Shown piece by piece: positions 3,667 through 10,542 of a stretch of DNA of 10,542 bases (positions are counted from its first letter, which is position 1; the number at the start of each line of letters is the position of its first letter). This stretch comes from CBDTTW01 sp965363675 (GTDB lineage: Bacteria; Bacteroidota; Rhodothermia; Rhodothermales; DASSAV01). The notes below the pieces were generated by a model. That model made no database searches, was not told where the DNA came from, and saw nothing but the letters and a program-made list of their open reading frames with translations. Where the stretch lies: positions 1 through 10,542 of the forward strand of contig CBDTTW010000108.1 of the NCBI GenBank assembly GCA_965363675.1. The letters are read 5' to 3'. Position numbers and translations under genes: made by a program.

Positions 3667-5706
3667 TCAATCTACTGAGACGGCTTCGGGCTGCAAGGCG
3701 CTTTTCGCTAATATGCCACGCGCCTTTTGGATGAGCCTGACTACGCTATAGGCTTTGAGCAACCGGTCGAACTCCAGACCCTCAATGCTCGCTCCCTGCG
3801 CGTGCAGGCGATCCAGCTCCTGCTCGTTGATGTAGGCGCTCTCCGTCCGGACCGCCTCCACCATCTCCTCCATCCTCGCGGCAAGCCGCATGGCGCCGCG
3901 AACGATCGACTGCTCTGCGTTGGCCTTGCCCACGCGCCGGGCGACCTCTGCCGGCGCCGTCCGCCGCATAGCCTCTCGCATGATCCAGCGGTTCCAACCG
4001 CCTCTGAACTTTGTTTCCACCGGTAAACTTAAACAATAGGTCGCAAGGCGTACGTCAAGAAATGGATGAGCCACCACCAATCCATTGGCGCATTCTGCGT
4101 ATCCAATCGGCTCTAGGGCAGCCGTGTACGGATTACGATTGAGCATGCTTTGCTGACGCCCCGCCTCCGTGGCGTCGTTCATCCACTCATCCGCCAACGC
4201 GCCGATGCGCTCCGACGCTCCGAGCCGGGTTGTAAAATCCGGGTTAAGAATCGCCGTATCGTGCACCACGGCTGAGTGCCGGCGCACGCCGCGCCGCAGG
4301 TCGCGGACTCTCCGGCGCAGCAGCATCTCCAGCACAGGGCCCATATGGACCGAGCCGCGCAGACCCAGGAGGCGTTGCCCCAGCCGAAGGTAACGGCCGC
4401 GCCGCGCCAGGTCGTTCAGCTCGTCCATCCCGAAGGCGCGGAAGATGCCGTTGAGCGACGTGAAAACCTGTTCATGCCCCTGAAACTGGCGCATGTCCCG
4501 GCGCAGAGCGACGGCGGCCTCGGCCTCCTGCCAGAACGTCGGCCAGTCGCCGGCGTGGGCCAGCTCGCGGAAGCGCAGATAGCCGTCGCCGACAATCGTA
4601 TCGCCGTCGAGGCCGTCGAGGAGGACGCGCACGCCGGCGGCGCGGGCGGCCTTGAAGCAGGCCCACTGGTAGTGGTGCGCCCCCTGCGAGAGCACTTCGA
4701 GGTGCTCGTACTCCTCGTCGAGGCTGTCGATGGGGCTGATGTCGTCCATCGGCAGCAGGTGGGGCGCAAAGCCCGGCTGCTTGAGGGTGTAGGCGATCAG
4801 GTCGCGCTCGTCGCTCTCGGGCGAGTGGTCGAAGATCATCGAGAAGGTATGCAGCGGGCCGCGCCCGGCCTCGACGAGATGGTCGCGCGCCACGCACGAG
4901 ACGAACGTCGAGTCGAGGCCGCCGCTGAGCTGCGAGCCGACGGGGAAGGCGCTCCGGCAGCGCGCCCGCACGGCCTCGGCGAAGTGGTCGTAGAACGCCT
5001 CTATCTGCGCCTCCGGGGTCGTCTCGCGGAGCGTCTGCGGCTCGGCCTGCCAGTAGCGCCGCCGCTCGATGCCGTGGGCGTTGCCCCAGAGCGTATGCGC
5101 CGGCGGCAGCCGCAGGACGCCCGCGTAGATGGTCCCCTCCTGCTCGCTGATGAGGTTCAGGAGCATGTCGGCGATGCGCACCTCGTTGAGCGCGCGCGGC
5201 GCCTCGGGGAGGCGCACGAGGCTGCCCGCCTCCGAGGCGAAGGCCAGCAGCACACCCGGAACATGGGTATAATAGAACGGGACGACCCCCATGTGGTCGC
5301 GGGCGCACAGGAATGACTGCTCGGCGGGGTCCCAGATGCCGAAGGCGAAGTCGCCGTAGAGATGCGCCGCGCAGTCGCGGCCCCACCGGCGGTAGGCGGC
5401 CAGGATGAGCTGTGCGTCCGAGGTCTCGACGGCAAGCGGCAGGCCAAGCTGCGCCGCCAGCGCCTCGCGGTTGTCGATGCGGGCCTGCGCCGTGATGACG
5501 GCCCCGCCGGCGTCAGTGTAGGGCTGCCGCTCCACGAGCGACTCGGGCGTGACGTGGAGCATGAGATGCCCAAGGGCCGCGCGCCCCTCGGCCCACGCGC
5601 CGCGCCCGTCCGGCCCGCGGTGCGCCATGGCATCCAGCACCGCCGCGCACCGCCGGGCGGCGTCGGGATGGGGCTGGGGGTAGCAGAGTCCGGCGATGCC
5701 GCTCAT
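3667..5706 (-). CDS. Lasso cyclase, asparagine synthetase B-like (C protein)
   Basis: A 679-residue asparagine-synthetase homologue. Lasso C proteins use ATP to adenylate the ring Asp/Glu side chain so that the core N-terminus can attack it. An N-terminal glutamine-amidotransferase-like domain (about 1-200) starts MSGIAG: residue 2 is Ser, not the Cys nucleophile of true asparagine synthetases, so glutaminase activity is lost, as in other lasso cyclases. The synthetase domain follows with the pyrophosphate loop S261-GGLDS266 and the acidic motif DGLDGDTIVGDG (364-375). The start at 5706 is fixed by the family N-terminus. It lies 101 bases after the exporter stop and 93 before A1. The C-terminal third (about 3667-4280) has clearly lower GC than the rest. 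Other beta-lactam-synthetase-type enzymes share this fold, but adjacency to two lasso precursors, a kinase and an exporter makes the cyclase call strong. Confidence 0.9.
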   Translation of the reverse strand: MSGIAGLCYPQPHPDAARRCAAVLDAMAHRGPDGRGAWAEGRAALGHLMLHVTPESLVERQPYTDAGGAVITAQARIDNREALAAQLGLPLAVETSDAQLILAAYRRWGRDCAAHLYGDFAFGIWDPAEQSFLCARDHMGVVPFYYTHVPGVLLAFASEAGSLVRLPEAPRALNEVRIADMLLNLISEQEGTIYAGVLRLPPAHTLWGNAHGIERRRYWQAEPQTLRETTPEAQIEAFYDHFAEAVRARCRSAFPVGSQLSGGLDSTFVSCVARDHLVEAGRGPLHTFSMIFDHSPESDERDLIAYTLKQPGFAPHLLPMDDISPIDSLDEEYEHLEVLSQGAHHYQWACFKAARAAGVRVLLDGLDGDTIVGDGYLRFRELAHAGDWPTFWQEAEAAVALRRDMRQFQGHEQVFTSLNGIFRAFGMDELNDLARRGRYLRLGQRLLGLRGSVHMGPVLEMLLRRRVRDLRRGVRRHSAVVHDTAILNPDFTTRLGASERIGALADEWMNDATEAGRQQSMLNRNPYTAALEPIGYAECANGLVVAHPFLDVRLATYCLSLPVETKFRGGWNRWIMREAMRRTAPAEVARRVGKANAEQSIVRGAMRLAARMEEMVEAVRTESAYINEQELDRLHAQGASIEGLEFDRLLKAYSVVRLIQKARGILAKSALQPEAVSVD

Positions 5707-5738
5707 GAAGGACGATGGTTACGATAATACCTGCAACA

Positions 5739-5746
5739 CAAAGGTA
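5739..5746 (-). promoter_or_regulatory. Possible Bacteroidota-type -7 promoter element upstream of the cyclase gene
   Basis: On the - strand TACCTTTG matches the TAnnTTTG consensus of the Bacteroidota primary sigma factor, 32 bases before the cyclase ATG. No convincing -33 TTG lies at the usual spacing. If real, it gives C-A1-A2-K a promoter independent of the exporter gene. Confidence 0.35.
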
Positions 5747-5769
5747 GAAAATACCCGCGCCGATCTCCA

Positions 5770-5784
5770 TGCGCTTTCAGCGCA
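5770..5784. repeat. Short inverted repeat between exporter and cyclase genes
   Basis: TGCGCT (5770-5775) and AGCGCA (5779-5784) are a perfect 6-bp stem with a TTC loop, 24 bases beyond the end of the exporter gene and just upstream of the possible -7 element. It could be a weak terminator for the exporter transcript or an operator. There is no T-tract. Confidence 0.35.
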
Positions 5785-5807
5785 ATGGGGTATACGTTTC
5801 TACAGCG

Positions 5808-7640
5808 TTACCCGGCCGCGACGCCGGCCCCGGCCTCGGATATTTGGGCGTGCCACGAGGCGGCGTAGTGCCCGCCGGCGGCCAGCAGTTCGGCGTGCGA
5901 GCCGCTCTCGACGACCTGCCCCTGATGCATCACGAAAATCACGTCGGCCTGCATCGCCGTCGTGAAACGGTGCGTAATCAGCACGGCCGTGCGGCCCTGG
6001 AACAGATCCTTAAAGCCGCGCACCCACGAGATTTCGGTCCACGAGTCCATGTAGCTCGTCGGCTCGTCCAGCACGAGCAGCGGCGCCTTGCGGTAGATGG
6101 CGCGCGCCAGCGTCACGCGCTGCCACTGACCGCCGGACAGCTCGACGCCGTCCTCGAACTGGCGGCTGAGCGTGGTGTCGTAGCCCCGGGGCAGCGCCGC
6201 CAGGAAGCTGTGCGCCCCTCCGGCTTCGGCCGCGGCGATCACGTCCGCCTCGACGGGCGCGCGCCGCAAATCGCCGATGCAGATGTTTTCCTCGGCCGTG
6301 AACGGGTAGCGGATCGGCCACTGCGTGAGCAGCGAAATGTTGCGCAGCAGATCCGCGCGGCGGAAGCGCCGCACGTCCTGCCCGTCGATGCGCACCGCGC
6401 CGGCCTCGGGGTCGTAGAAACGGCAGAGCAGCTTCGTGAAGGTGCTTTTGCCCGCGCCGTTCTCGCCCACAATCGCCGAGAGCTTGCCGGCGGGCAGATG
6501 CAGCGTAAACCGGTCGAGGGCCAGGCGGTCGCTGTCGGGGTAGCGGAAGCTGACGTTGTCGAAGACGACGCCCTGCTCGATGCGCCGGGGGAAGGGCGCG
6601 GGCGCGGGCGGGTCCACGAGCGTCACCGGGCGGTCGAGGTAGGTGAACAGGTATTGCAGGTAGAGCGTGTTCGTGGCGAGCGACCCGAACGACTGGAGGA
6701 TGGCCGAGATGACGCCCTGCCCCATGGCGAACGTCTGGTAGAACAGCGCCAAGTCGCCGATGGAGCCGACGCCGTTGGTGGCCCGGATAACGGCCCACAG
6801 CATCGTCAGCCCGGTGACGAGGAAGGCCAGCACCCCGGCGACGAGCTTGCCGACGGCCTGCCGCAGCACCATGCGCGACTGCTCGCCGCGCAGCCGGGAG
6901 CGCAGGGCTTCGTAGCGCTCGCGGAAGTACGGGCCGAGGTCGAACACGCGCAATTCGGCGGCGCCCGCCTGGTTCGTCTGCGCCATGTCGAAGAACTGCA
7001 CCCACCGGCGCGCGGGCGTCGTCTGGACCCACCACGTATGGTAAATCCGGCGGTACTGCATCAGCACGACAAAAGCCGGGATGGCCGCGGCCACGTACGT
7101 CAGGGGCAGCCACCACGCGTACACGGCGATGACGGCGATGAGCGAGCCGAGCGTGACGAGGCTGCCGAGGAAGCTGCCGAGGGTTTGCAGCAGGCTGAGC
7201 ACGCTGCCCGAAGCCGCGCCGTTGGCCTGGGCGAGCGTGTCGTAGAACTCGGGCGACTCGAAGTCGGCGTAGTCCAGCTCGGCGGCCTTCGTGTGTACGA
7301 GGCGCTTGATATGGTCGCCGATCAGCTCCGACTGCATCGTGTTGATCCACTCCAGGAAGCCGGCGATGGCGCGCTGCGCGATGAGCAGCCCCCCCATGAG
7401 CGCAATGGGCGCGGCGGCGGGCCACAGGCCCGCCAACCCGGATTTCTGGCTTTCGGCCACCGCCAGCGCATCGACGATGAGCTTGGTCAGAAATACGAGG
7501 GCAGGCGGGATAAGGCCCAGCACGGCCAGCAGCAGCAGCCAGGCGAGCGTGTAGTTGCGCGAGGCGCCCCAGATCATGCCGAGGGCGCGCCGGATGAGGT
7601 AGAGCTGCCTGCTGCGCGAAAGTGAGGCCGTGTTGCTCAT
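5808..7640 (-). CDS. ABC transporter, fused permease-ATPase (lasso peptide exporter, D protein)
   Basis: A 610-residue half-transporter of the McjD/MsbA type that would export the mature lasso peptide as a homodimer and give self-immunity. The membrane domain (about 30-330) has hydrophobic segments near 33-55, 74-95, 155-175, 176-195, 265-288 and 293-320. The ATPase domain (about 355-605) has all the expected motifs: Walker A G392-ENGAGKST400, Q-loop Q440, signature L501-SGGQ505, Walker B LLVLDEP (521-527, D525/E526), D-loop SYMD and H-loop H557. The N-terminus lacks a C39 peptidase domain, so leader removal must be done by another protein. It is the first gene of the lasso run on the - strand, 101 bases before the cyclase gene. 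Without the neighbours it would be called a generic ABC exporter. Confidence 0.9.
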   Translation of the reverse strand: MSNTASLSRSRQLYLIRRALGMIWGASRNYTLAWLLLLAVLGLIPPALVFLTKLIVDALAVAESQKSGLAGLWPAAAPIALMGGLLIAQRAIAGFLEWINTMQSELIGDHIKRLVHTKAAELDYADFESPEFYDTLAQANGAASGSVLSLLQTLGSFLGSLVTLGSLIAVIAVYAWWLPLTYVAAAIPAFVVLMQYRRIYHTWWVQTTPARRWVQFFDMAQTNQAGAAELRVFDLGPYFRERYEALRSRLRGEQSRMVLRQAVGKLVAGVLAFLVTGLTMLWAVIRATNGVGSIGDLALFYQTFAMGQGVISAILQSFGSLATNTLYLQYLFTYLDRPVTLVDPPAPAPFPRRIEQGVVFDNVSFRYPDSDRLALDRFTLHLPAGKLSAIVGENGAGKSTFTKLLCRFYDPEAGAVRIDGQDVRRFRRADLLRNISLLTQWPIRYPFTAEENICIGDLRRAPVEADVIAAAEAGGAHSFLAALPRGYDTTLSRQFEDGVELSGGQWQRVTLARAIYRKAPLLVLDEPTSYMDSWTEISWVRGFKDLFQGRTAVLITHRFTTAMQADVIFVMHQGQVVESGSHAELLAAGGHYAASWHAQISEAGAGVAAG

Positions 7641-7701
7641 GCCGATGTCCCGACCGTTGGCGGCCGGAGGTTGTATCCGTCAGGTTACGCTGAATATAGC
7701 C

Positions 7702-7773
7702 CGCATCCAGTGTAGATGCGCGCCCATAGTGGGCGCCGCCGGCTTCGGCGGAACGACCATGCGCCGGCGGCGC
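7702..7773. terminator. Cluster of three stem-loops upstream of the exporter gene
   Basis: Three perfect inverted repeats are packed into 72 bases: CGCATC/GATGCG (7702-7707, 7715-7720), GCGCCCA/TGGGCGC (7720-7726, 7730-7736) and GCGCCGCCGGC/GCCGGCGGCGC (7733-7743, 7763-7773). An alternative inner hairpin CCGCCG/CGGCGG (7736-7741, 7746-7751) also exists. They follow the stop of the jelly-roll gene on the - strand and precede the exporter start by 62 bases. The largest stem probably terminates the upstream transcript. The overlap at 7733-7736 means the second and third stems compete. Confidence 0.45.
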
Positions 7774-7785
7774 ACCTGCCTGCGC

Positions 7786-9411
7786 CTAGGGGTCCTCCAC
7801 GAGTCCGCCGGCGGGGGTGTAGCCGTAGCGGCGCGAGGCCGCCGCCTGGCAGCCGCGCGCGTACTCGTCGGCGCTGGTATAGGTTACCTCGAGTTCGAGG
7901 CGTTCGAGGGCGTAGCCCGCCGGGGGACCGGGGTATTCGTAGCCGAAGCCTTTGTTTTGCTGCCTATGCGTGCGCGTGCGGCGCGCCCCGTCGCCGGAGG
8001 CGCGCAGGCGCTCGGCGATGCGCCAGCGGATGCCGCTCGTCATCTGGCGCAGGCGCGCGCCGCCCGGGCCGGGGTCGAGCGCCGCGTCGAAGTAGAGGCG
8101 GCCGGTCATGCGGCGGCGGAACGGCCCGCGCACCTGCACGCCGAACGGCTCGGCCCAGTAGCACGGGTTGTCCGGCGCGTCGCGGAAAGGCGCGCGCAGC
8201 CCCAGGCCGGTGGTGTTGATCCGGCGGACGGGCGCGCCCCGGCGTTGCAGGCGCGCCGCCGCGTGCCGGCGGCGCAGCGCGGCCACGTCGGCGATCACCT
8301 CGTCCAAAGCGGCGAATGCTTCGGGCGTGTAGTACAGCCAGTCCACCTCCATGCGGAGCGCGTGCGGCAGCGCGGCCGGATTGCCGCCGATGCTCAGCAG
8401 CGCCCGCATCGGGTGCGGCGGCGCGACGTGCTCGATGCCGCCGGCGCGGCCGTCGGGGCTGCCGGTCTCCATGTAGAGCCGGTCGAAGCCGCGCACGCGG
8501 TCCTCCGGGTCGTCGGCGTAGAGGTACTGCACGAGGCGCTCGTCGGTGATGCGGATGGCGTAGTAGGCCGCGATGTCGCCGCGCGTGAGCAGACGCAGGC
8601 ACGTTTGATGATCGGCGAAACGGTCCGGCGCGTCCGGCTCGGCGGCCCAGCGGCAGCCCGCCTCGGGGCGGCGGTAGTCCGGGCGCAAGTACTGGTTGCG
8701 CCCCCGGTAGGTCAGCCCCCACCACGTGATGCCCGTGCCGATGGGGCAGTACGGCTCGCCCTGGTCCCGGCCGCCGAGGCCGCAGTCGCCCCGGAACGGC
8801 TGGTTCCACAGCTCGAAGTTGACCTCGTGCCACGCTTTGCCGTTGGGCGCGTACCATCGGGGGCCGCCCGGCTCCTGCAAGGCCGCCTCGGCGCTCTGGA
8901 GCCAGAAGGCGTACACAGCGTCCGCAACGCCCGGCGGCGGCAGCGGCCCGAGCTGCATACGCGCCACCCAGAAGCCGGTGGCCGCCGCAAAGCCGGTGCT
9001 GACGCCGTACTGGCCGTTGCGGCCGGGGCCGGGCTGAAGGCGCAGCACAAGGCGGCCGTCGCCCTCGGCCTCGGTCGTCGTGGCCGAGGGGTTGGTCGTG
9101 CGGTCCAGGCGCGCCCAGGGCTGCTCGGCCCAGTCGTAGGCGAACCATGCGCGCTGCGGCGGCCCCACGGCCGGCGCCGAAGGCCCGCCCTCGGCCCATG
9201 CGCTGCGCCCGTAGAGCGACCCCGGCGCTCCGCCCGCCTCGCTGTCGGAGCGCAGATCATAGACGAGCGGCGCTGCGTACGCAAAGTCGTCGAAGATGAG
9301 GCGCGTATGGCGCACCCCGTAGCGCTCCAGCGGCGGCAGGGGTTGCGCCCGCGCGGCCGCCCCGACGAGCAGCCCGCCCGCCAGCATCGCTATACCCAGG
9401 TTTCGCCTCAT
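7786..9411 (-). CDS. Secreted GH16-like jelly-roll protein, activity uncertain
   Basis: A 541-residue exported protein. Residues 1-22 are a signal peptide (MRRNLGIAMLAGGLLVGAAARA, cleavage before Q23). Residues ~35-363 read as a concanavalin-like beta-sandwich of the GH16/laminin-G type: FDDF (40-43), LVLRL (121-125), FWVARMQLG (147-155), YAFWLQ (167-172), H195-EVNFEL and a closing strand MEVDWLYYTPEA (354-365), the usual C-terminal edge of these folds. The GH16 catalytic pattern is ExDxE; here it is E196-V-N198-F-E200, with Asn for the central Asp. The protein may therefore be a weak hydrolase, a transglycosylase or a carbohydrate-binding homologue. A helical linker (369-391) leads to an unrecognised C-terminal region with several Cys in the protein overall. 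The start lies 22 bases after the preceding gene, suggesting co-transcription. No link to the lasso genes is evident. Confidence 0.65.
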   Translation of the reverse strand: MRRNLGIAMLAGGLLVGAAARAQPLPPLERYGVRHTRLIFDDFAYAAPLVYDLRSDSEAGGAPGSLYGRSAWAEGGPSAPAVGPPQRAWFAYDWAEQPWARLDRTTNPSATTTEAEGDGRLVLRLQPGPGRNGQYGVSTGFAAATGFWVARMQLGPLPPPGVADAVYAFWLQSAEAALQEPGGPRWYAPNGKAWHEVNFELWNQPFRGDCGLGGRDQGEPYCPIGTGITWWGLTYRGRNQYLRPDYRRPEAGCRWAAEPDAPDRFADHQTCLRLLTRGDIAAYYAIRITDERLVQYLYADDPEDRVRGFDRLYMETGSPDGRAGGIEHVAPPHPMRALLSIGGNPAALPHALRMEVDWLYYTPEAFAALDEVIADVAALRRRHAAARLQRRGAPVRRINTTGLGLRAPFRDAPDNPCYWAEPFGVQVRGPFRRRMTGRLYFDAALDPGPGGARLRQMTSGIRWRIAERLRASGDGARRTRTHRQQNKGFGYEYPGPPAGYALERLELEVTYTSADEYARGCQAAASRRYGYTPAGGLVEDP

Positions 9412-9433
9412 CGTACGCGGTTCCTGCGCCGCC

Positions 9434-10012
9434 TCATTGCCCGGCGCGCGCCCGGCGGCTCGTGACGGTCTCGGTGTAGACGATGGCGCCGAGCTGTACG
9501 GCTACGCCCACGAGCGGCGCGGCGTCCGGAGCAACGGCCTGCCCGATGAGCACGCCGCCCACCAGACCTGCTGCGGATACGGCAAGATCCAGGCCAAAGC
9601 TGCCGCGCCCCTTGTTGGCCAGGTGCACGCCCAGGGGCGCCCCGATCACCTCGCCGATGCCGCCGCCTACTACGACCCACCCGAGCAGGCACAGGTTCTC
9701 CTCCCCGCAATCACCCTCCCCAGCCAGCGCCAGGGCGGTGTAGCCGCCGGCCAAGAAGCCGCCCACGACCCCGGCGGCTCCTGCGAGCGTCATGCCCAGC
9801 ACGGGCGCGGGCCTCGCGGCGCCCAGGGCCATCATGCCCGGCGCCGCCATCGCCGGCGGCCACGCGGCGTGCGGCGCGGCGCCCACGGGCGCGTACAGCA
9901 GCAGGCTCCGCGCCTCGGGCGCGCCGGACTGCCCATAGGCCGGCAGGCTCAGACACGCCGCCGCCAACGCCCACGCCACGCCTGCAAAGCGCATCCTGCC
10001 ACGATGATGCAT
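9434..10012 (-). CDS. Glycine-rich exported or integral membrane protein, unknown function
   Basis: A 192-residue protein. Translation may begin at the first ATG (10012) or at the seventh codon (ATG, 9994), which gives a cleaner signal peptide (MRFAGVAWALAAACLSLPAYG, then Q). The mature part holds four hydrophobic Gly/Ala-rich stretches: around 70-95 (LGMTLAGAAGVVGGFLAGG), 105-130 (LLGWVVVGGGIGEVIGAPLG), 140-160 (LDLAVSAAGLVGGVLIG) and 167-180. This resembles glycine-zipper membrane proteins. One Cys pair (GDCGEENLC) lies between the first two stretches and could form a periplasmic disulfide. I do not recognise the family. The next gene on the same strand begins 22 bases after its stop, so the two probably form a transcription unit of exported proteins. 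No ribosome-binding site is obvious. Confidence 0.6.
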   Translation of the reverse strand: MHHRGRMRFAGVAWALAAACLSLPAYGQSGAPEARSLLLYAPVGAAPHAAWPPAMAAPGMMALGAARPAPVLGMTLAGAAGVVGGFLAGGYTALALAGEGDCGEENLCLLGWVVVGGGIGEVIGAPLGVHLANKGRGSFGLDLAVSAAGLVGGVLIGQAVAPDAAPLVGVAVQLGAIVYTETVTSRRARAGQ

Positions 10013-10205
10013 CAGGGTATCCTCTCAAGATTTGACGCTGGTTAAGGTCCTGCTGAAGTTGCGCCTAAACATACGCTTTCGGCTCCGCTTGTCCATCATC
10101 CTGCACGCTGCGCCTCCCGAACGTCCGCTGCGGCCGGCAGTGGCAAATGCCGCCGGCGGATGCTAGATTGAAACAACGTGTTCCTTCCTCCAGCCCCCGC
10201 CTGCC
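10013..10205. other. Divergent intergenic region
   Basis: This 193-base gap separates the divergent membrane-protein and serine-hydrolase genes and should contain both promoters. A TATGTTTA on the - strand (10066-10073) and a TAGATTGA on the + strand near 10164 are imperfect matches to TAnnTTTG; neither is convincing. An imperfect hairpin (GCCGG/CCGGC outer stem, GGCA/TGCC inner stem) lies around 10133-10158. No gene is seen here. Confidence 0.4.
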
Positions 10206-10542
10206 ATGCCGCTGCGCCCTGCCCTCCGCCCGCTTTGGCTGTGCCTGCTTTTGCTTGCGGCCTTTTCCGCCGTGCGCTGCCGCGCGCAGCAGACCCTGCC
10301 CGAGCGCATCGACCAGCTTGCCACCGCATATGCCCGGGAAGGCCGCCTGAACGGCATGGTCACGGTGGCCCAGGACGGCAAAATCCTCTTCGAGCGCGGC
10401 TACGGTTATGCGGACTATGCCGCCCGGACGCCCATCACCCCGGAGACGCGCTTTTTCATCGGCTCGGTCACGAAGCAATTTACGGCCGCCGTCATCCTGC
10501 AACTCGTCGGCGAGGGCAAGCTGCGGCTGGACGCGCCGCTCT
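10206..10542 (+). CDS. Serine hydrolase of the beta-lactamase/PBP-like family (3' partial)
   Basis: The first 112 residues of a class C beta-lactamase-like serine hydrolase, cut by the window end. Residues 1-27 form a signal peptide (MPLRPALRPLWLCLLLLAAFSAVRCRA), placing the protein in the periplasm or outside the cell. The enzyme domain starts at LPERIDQLATAYAREGRLNGMV and shows strands VTVAQDGKILFERGYGYAD (52-70), the family's usual substrate-strand region. The active-site SxxK is S87-V-T-K90, inside FFIGSVTKQFTAAVIL, so S87 is the likely acylated nucleophile. The later YxN and KTG-type motifs lie outside the window. Such proteins include esterases, D-aminopeptidases and PBP4*-like peptidases, and the substrate cannot be told from this part. 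The ATG at 10206 is chosen because it gives the complete signal peptide; no Shine-Dalgarno sequence is present. Confidence 0.87.
   Translation, partial: MPLRPALRPLWLCLLLLAAFSAVRCRAQQTLPERIDQLATAYAREGRLNGMVTVAQDGKILFERGYGYADYAARTPITPETRFFIGSVTKQFTAAVILQLVGEGKLRLDAPL

Noticed and set aside
4276..5316. 346-residue + strand ORF
   Set aside because: Antisense to the cyclase N-terminal part, which shows clear family motifs on the - strand.
5513..5770. 85-residue - strand ORF with a hydrophobic N-terminus (MEIGAGIFYLCVAGIIVTIV)
   Set aside because: It runs into the cyclase gene in another frame and turns Arg/Pro-rich at once; the hydrophobic start comes from the AT-rich promoter gap. A leader peptide cannot be excluded but is not supported.
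5769..7625. 618-residue + strand ORF
   Set aside because: It is the antisense shadow of the exporter gene, made of Arg/Gln/Gly/His-rich low-complexity translation, while the - strand frame has every ABC motif.
7630..9465. 611-residue + strand ORF
   Set aside because: Antisense to the jelly-roll protein gene; Ala/Arg/Gly/Val-rich with no domain pattern, as expected in high-GC DNA.
1..10542. CRISPR array or insertion sequence
   Set aside because: No regularly spaced direct repeats, no transposase-like ORF and no terminal inverted repeats were seen.

Overview
The window is GC-rich (about 70% over most of its length). Weak Shine-Dalgarno signals, one match to the Bacteroidota-type -7 element (TAnnTTTG), and the protein character suggest a Rhodothermota/Bacteroidota-related bacterium; that placement is inference only. 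There are three blocks.

Left block (1-1440, + strand): the end of a phage or prophage late module. It holds the 3' end of a probable virion protein, a two-helix holin-like protein, an M15-family peptidoglycan endopeptidase and a DUF1353 protein, all overlapping by a few bases. A small orphan ORF (1552-1761) follows and ends tail to tail with the next block at an inverted repeat.

Central block (1775-7640, - strand): a lasso-peptide (RiPP) biosynthetic locus. Reading along the - strand it runs ABC exporter (D), asparagine-synthetase-like lasso cyclase (C), precursor A1, a decayed kinase fragment, precursor A2, then an HPr-kinase-like protein kinase (K). The two precursors align residue for residue through the leader (Y5, P8, I10, G14, T20, G21) and the predicted ring-closing Asp30, which implies a nine-residue ring in both. 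Their cores are very long (48 and 53 residues) and each tail carries two cysteines. The kinase fragment between the precursors, and the matching A-K-A-K order, indicate an old tandem duplication of a precursor-kinase unit followed by loss of one kinase. The maturation genes B1 (PqqD-like leader-binding protein) and B2 (transglutaminase-like leader peptidase) are absent from the window, although the lasso genes are bounded on both sides within it. Either they act from elsewhere or the locus has been disrupted.

Right block (7786-10542): two - strand genes for exported proteins, a GH16-like jelly-roll protein and a glycine-rich membrane protein. A divergent + strand gene follows, the N-terminal part of a serine beta-lactamase/penicillin-binding-like hydrolase that runs off the window.

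If the locus is active, the kinase would modify the precursor, an unseen B1/B2 pair would remove the 21-residue leader after Thr-Gly, the cyclase would join residue 1 of the core to the Asp9 side chain, and the ABC protein would export the product.
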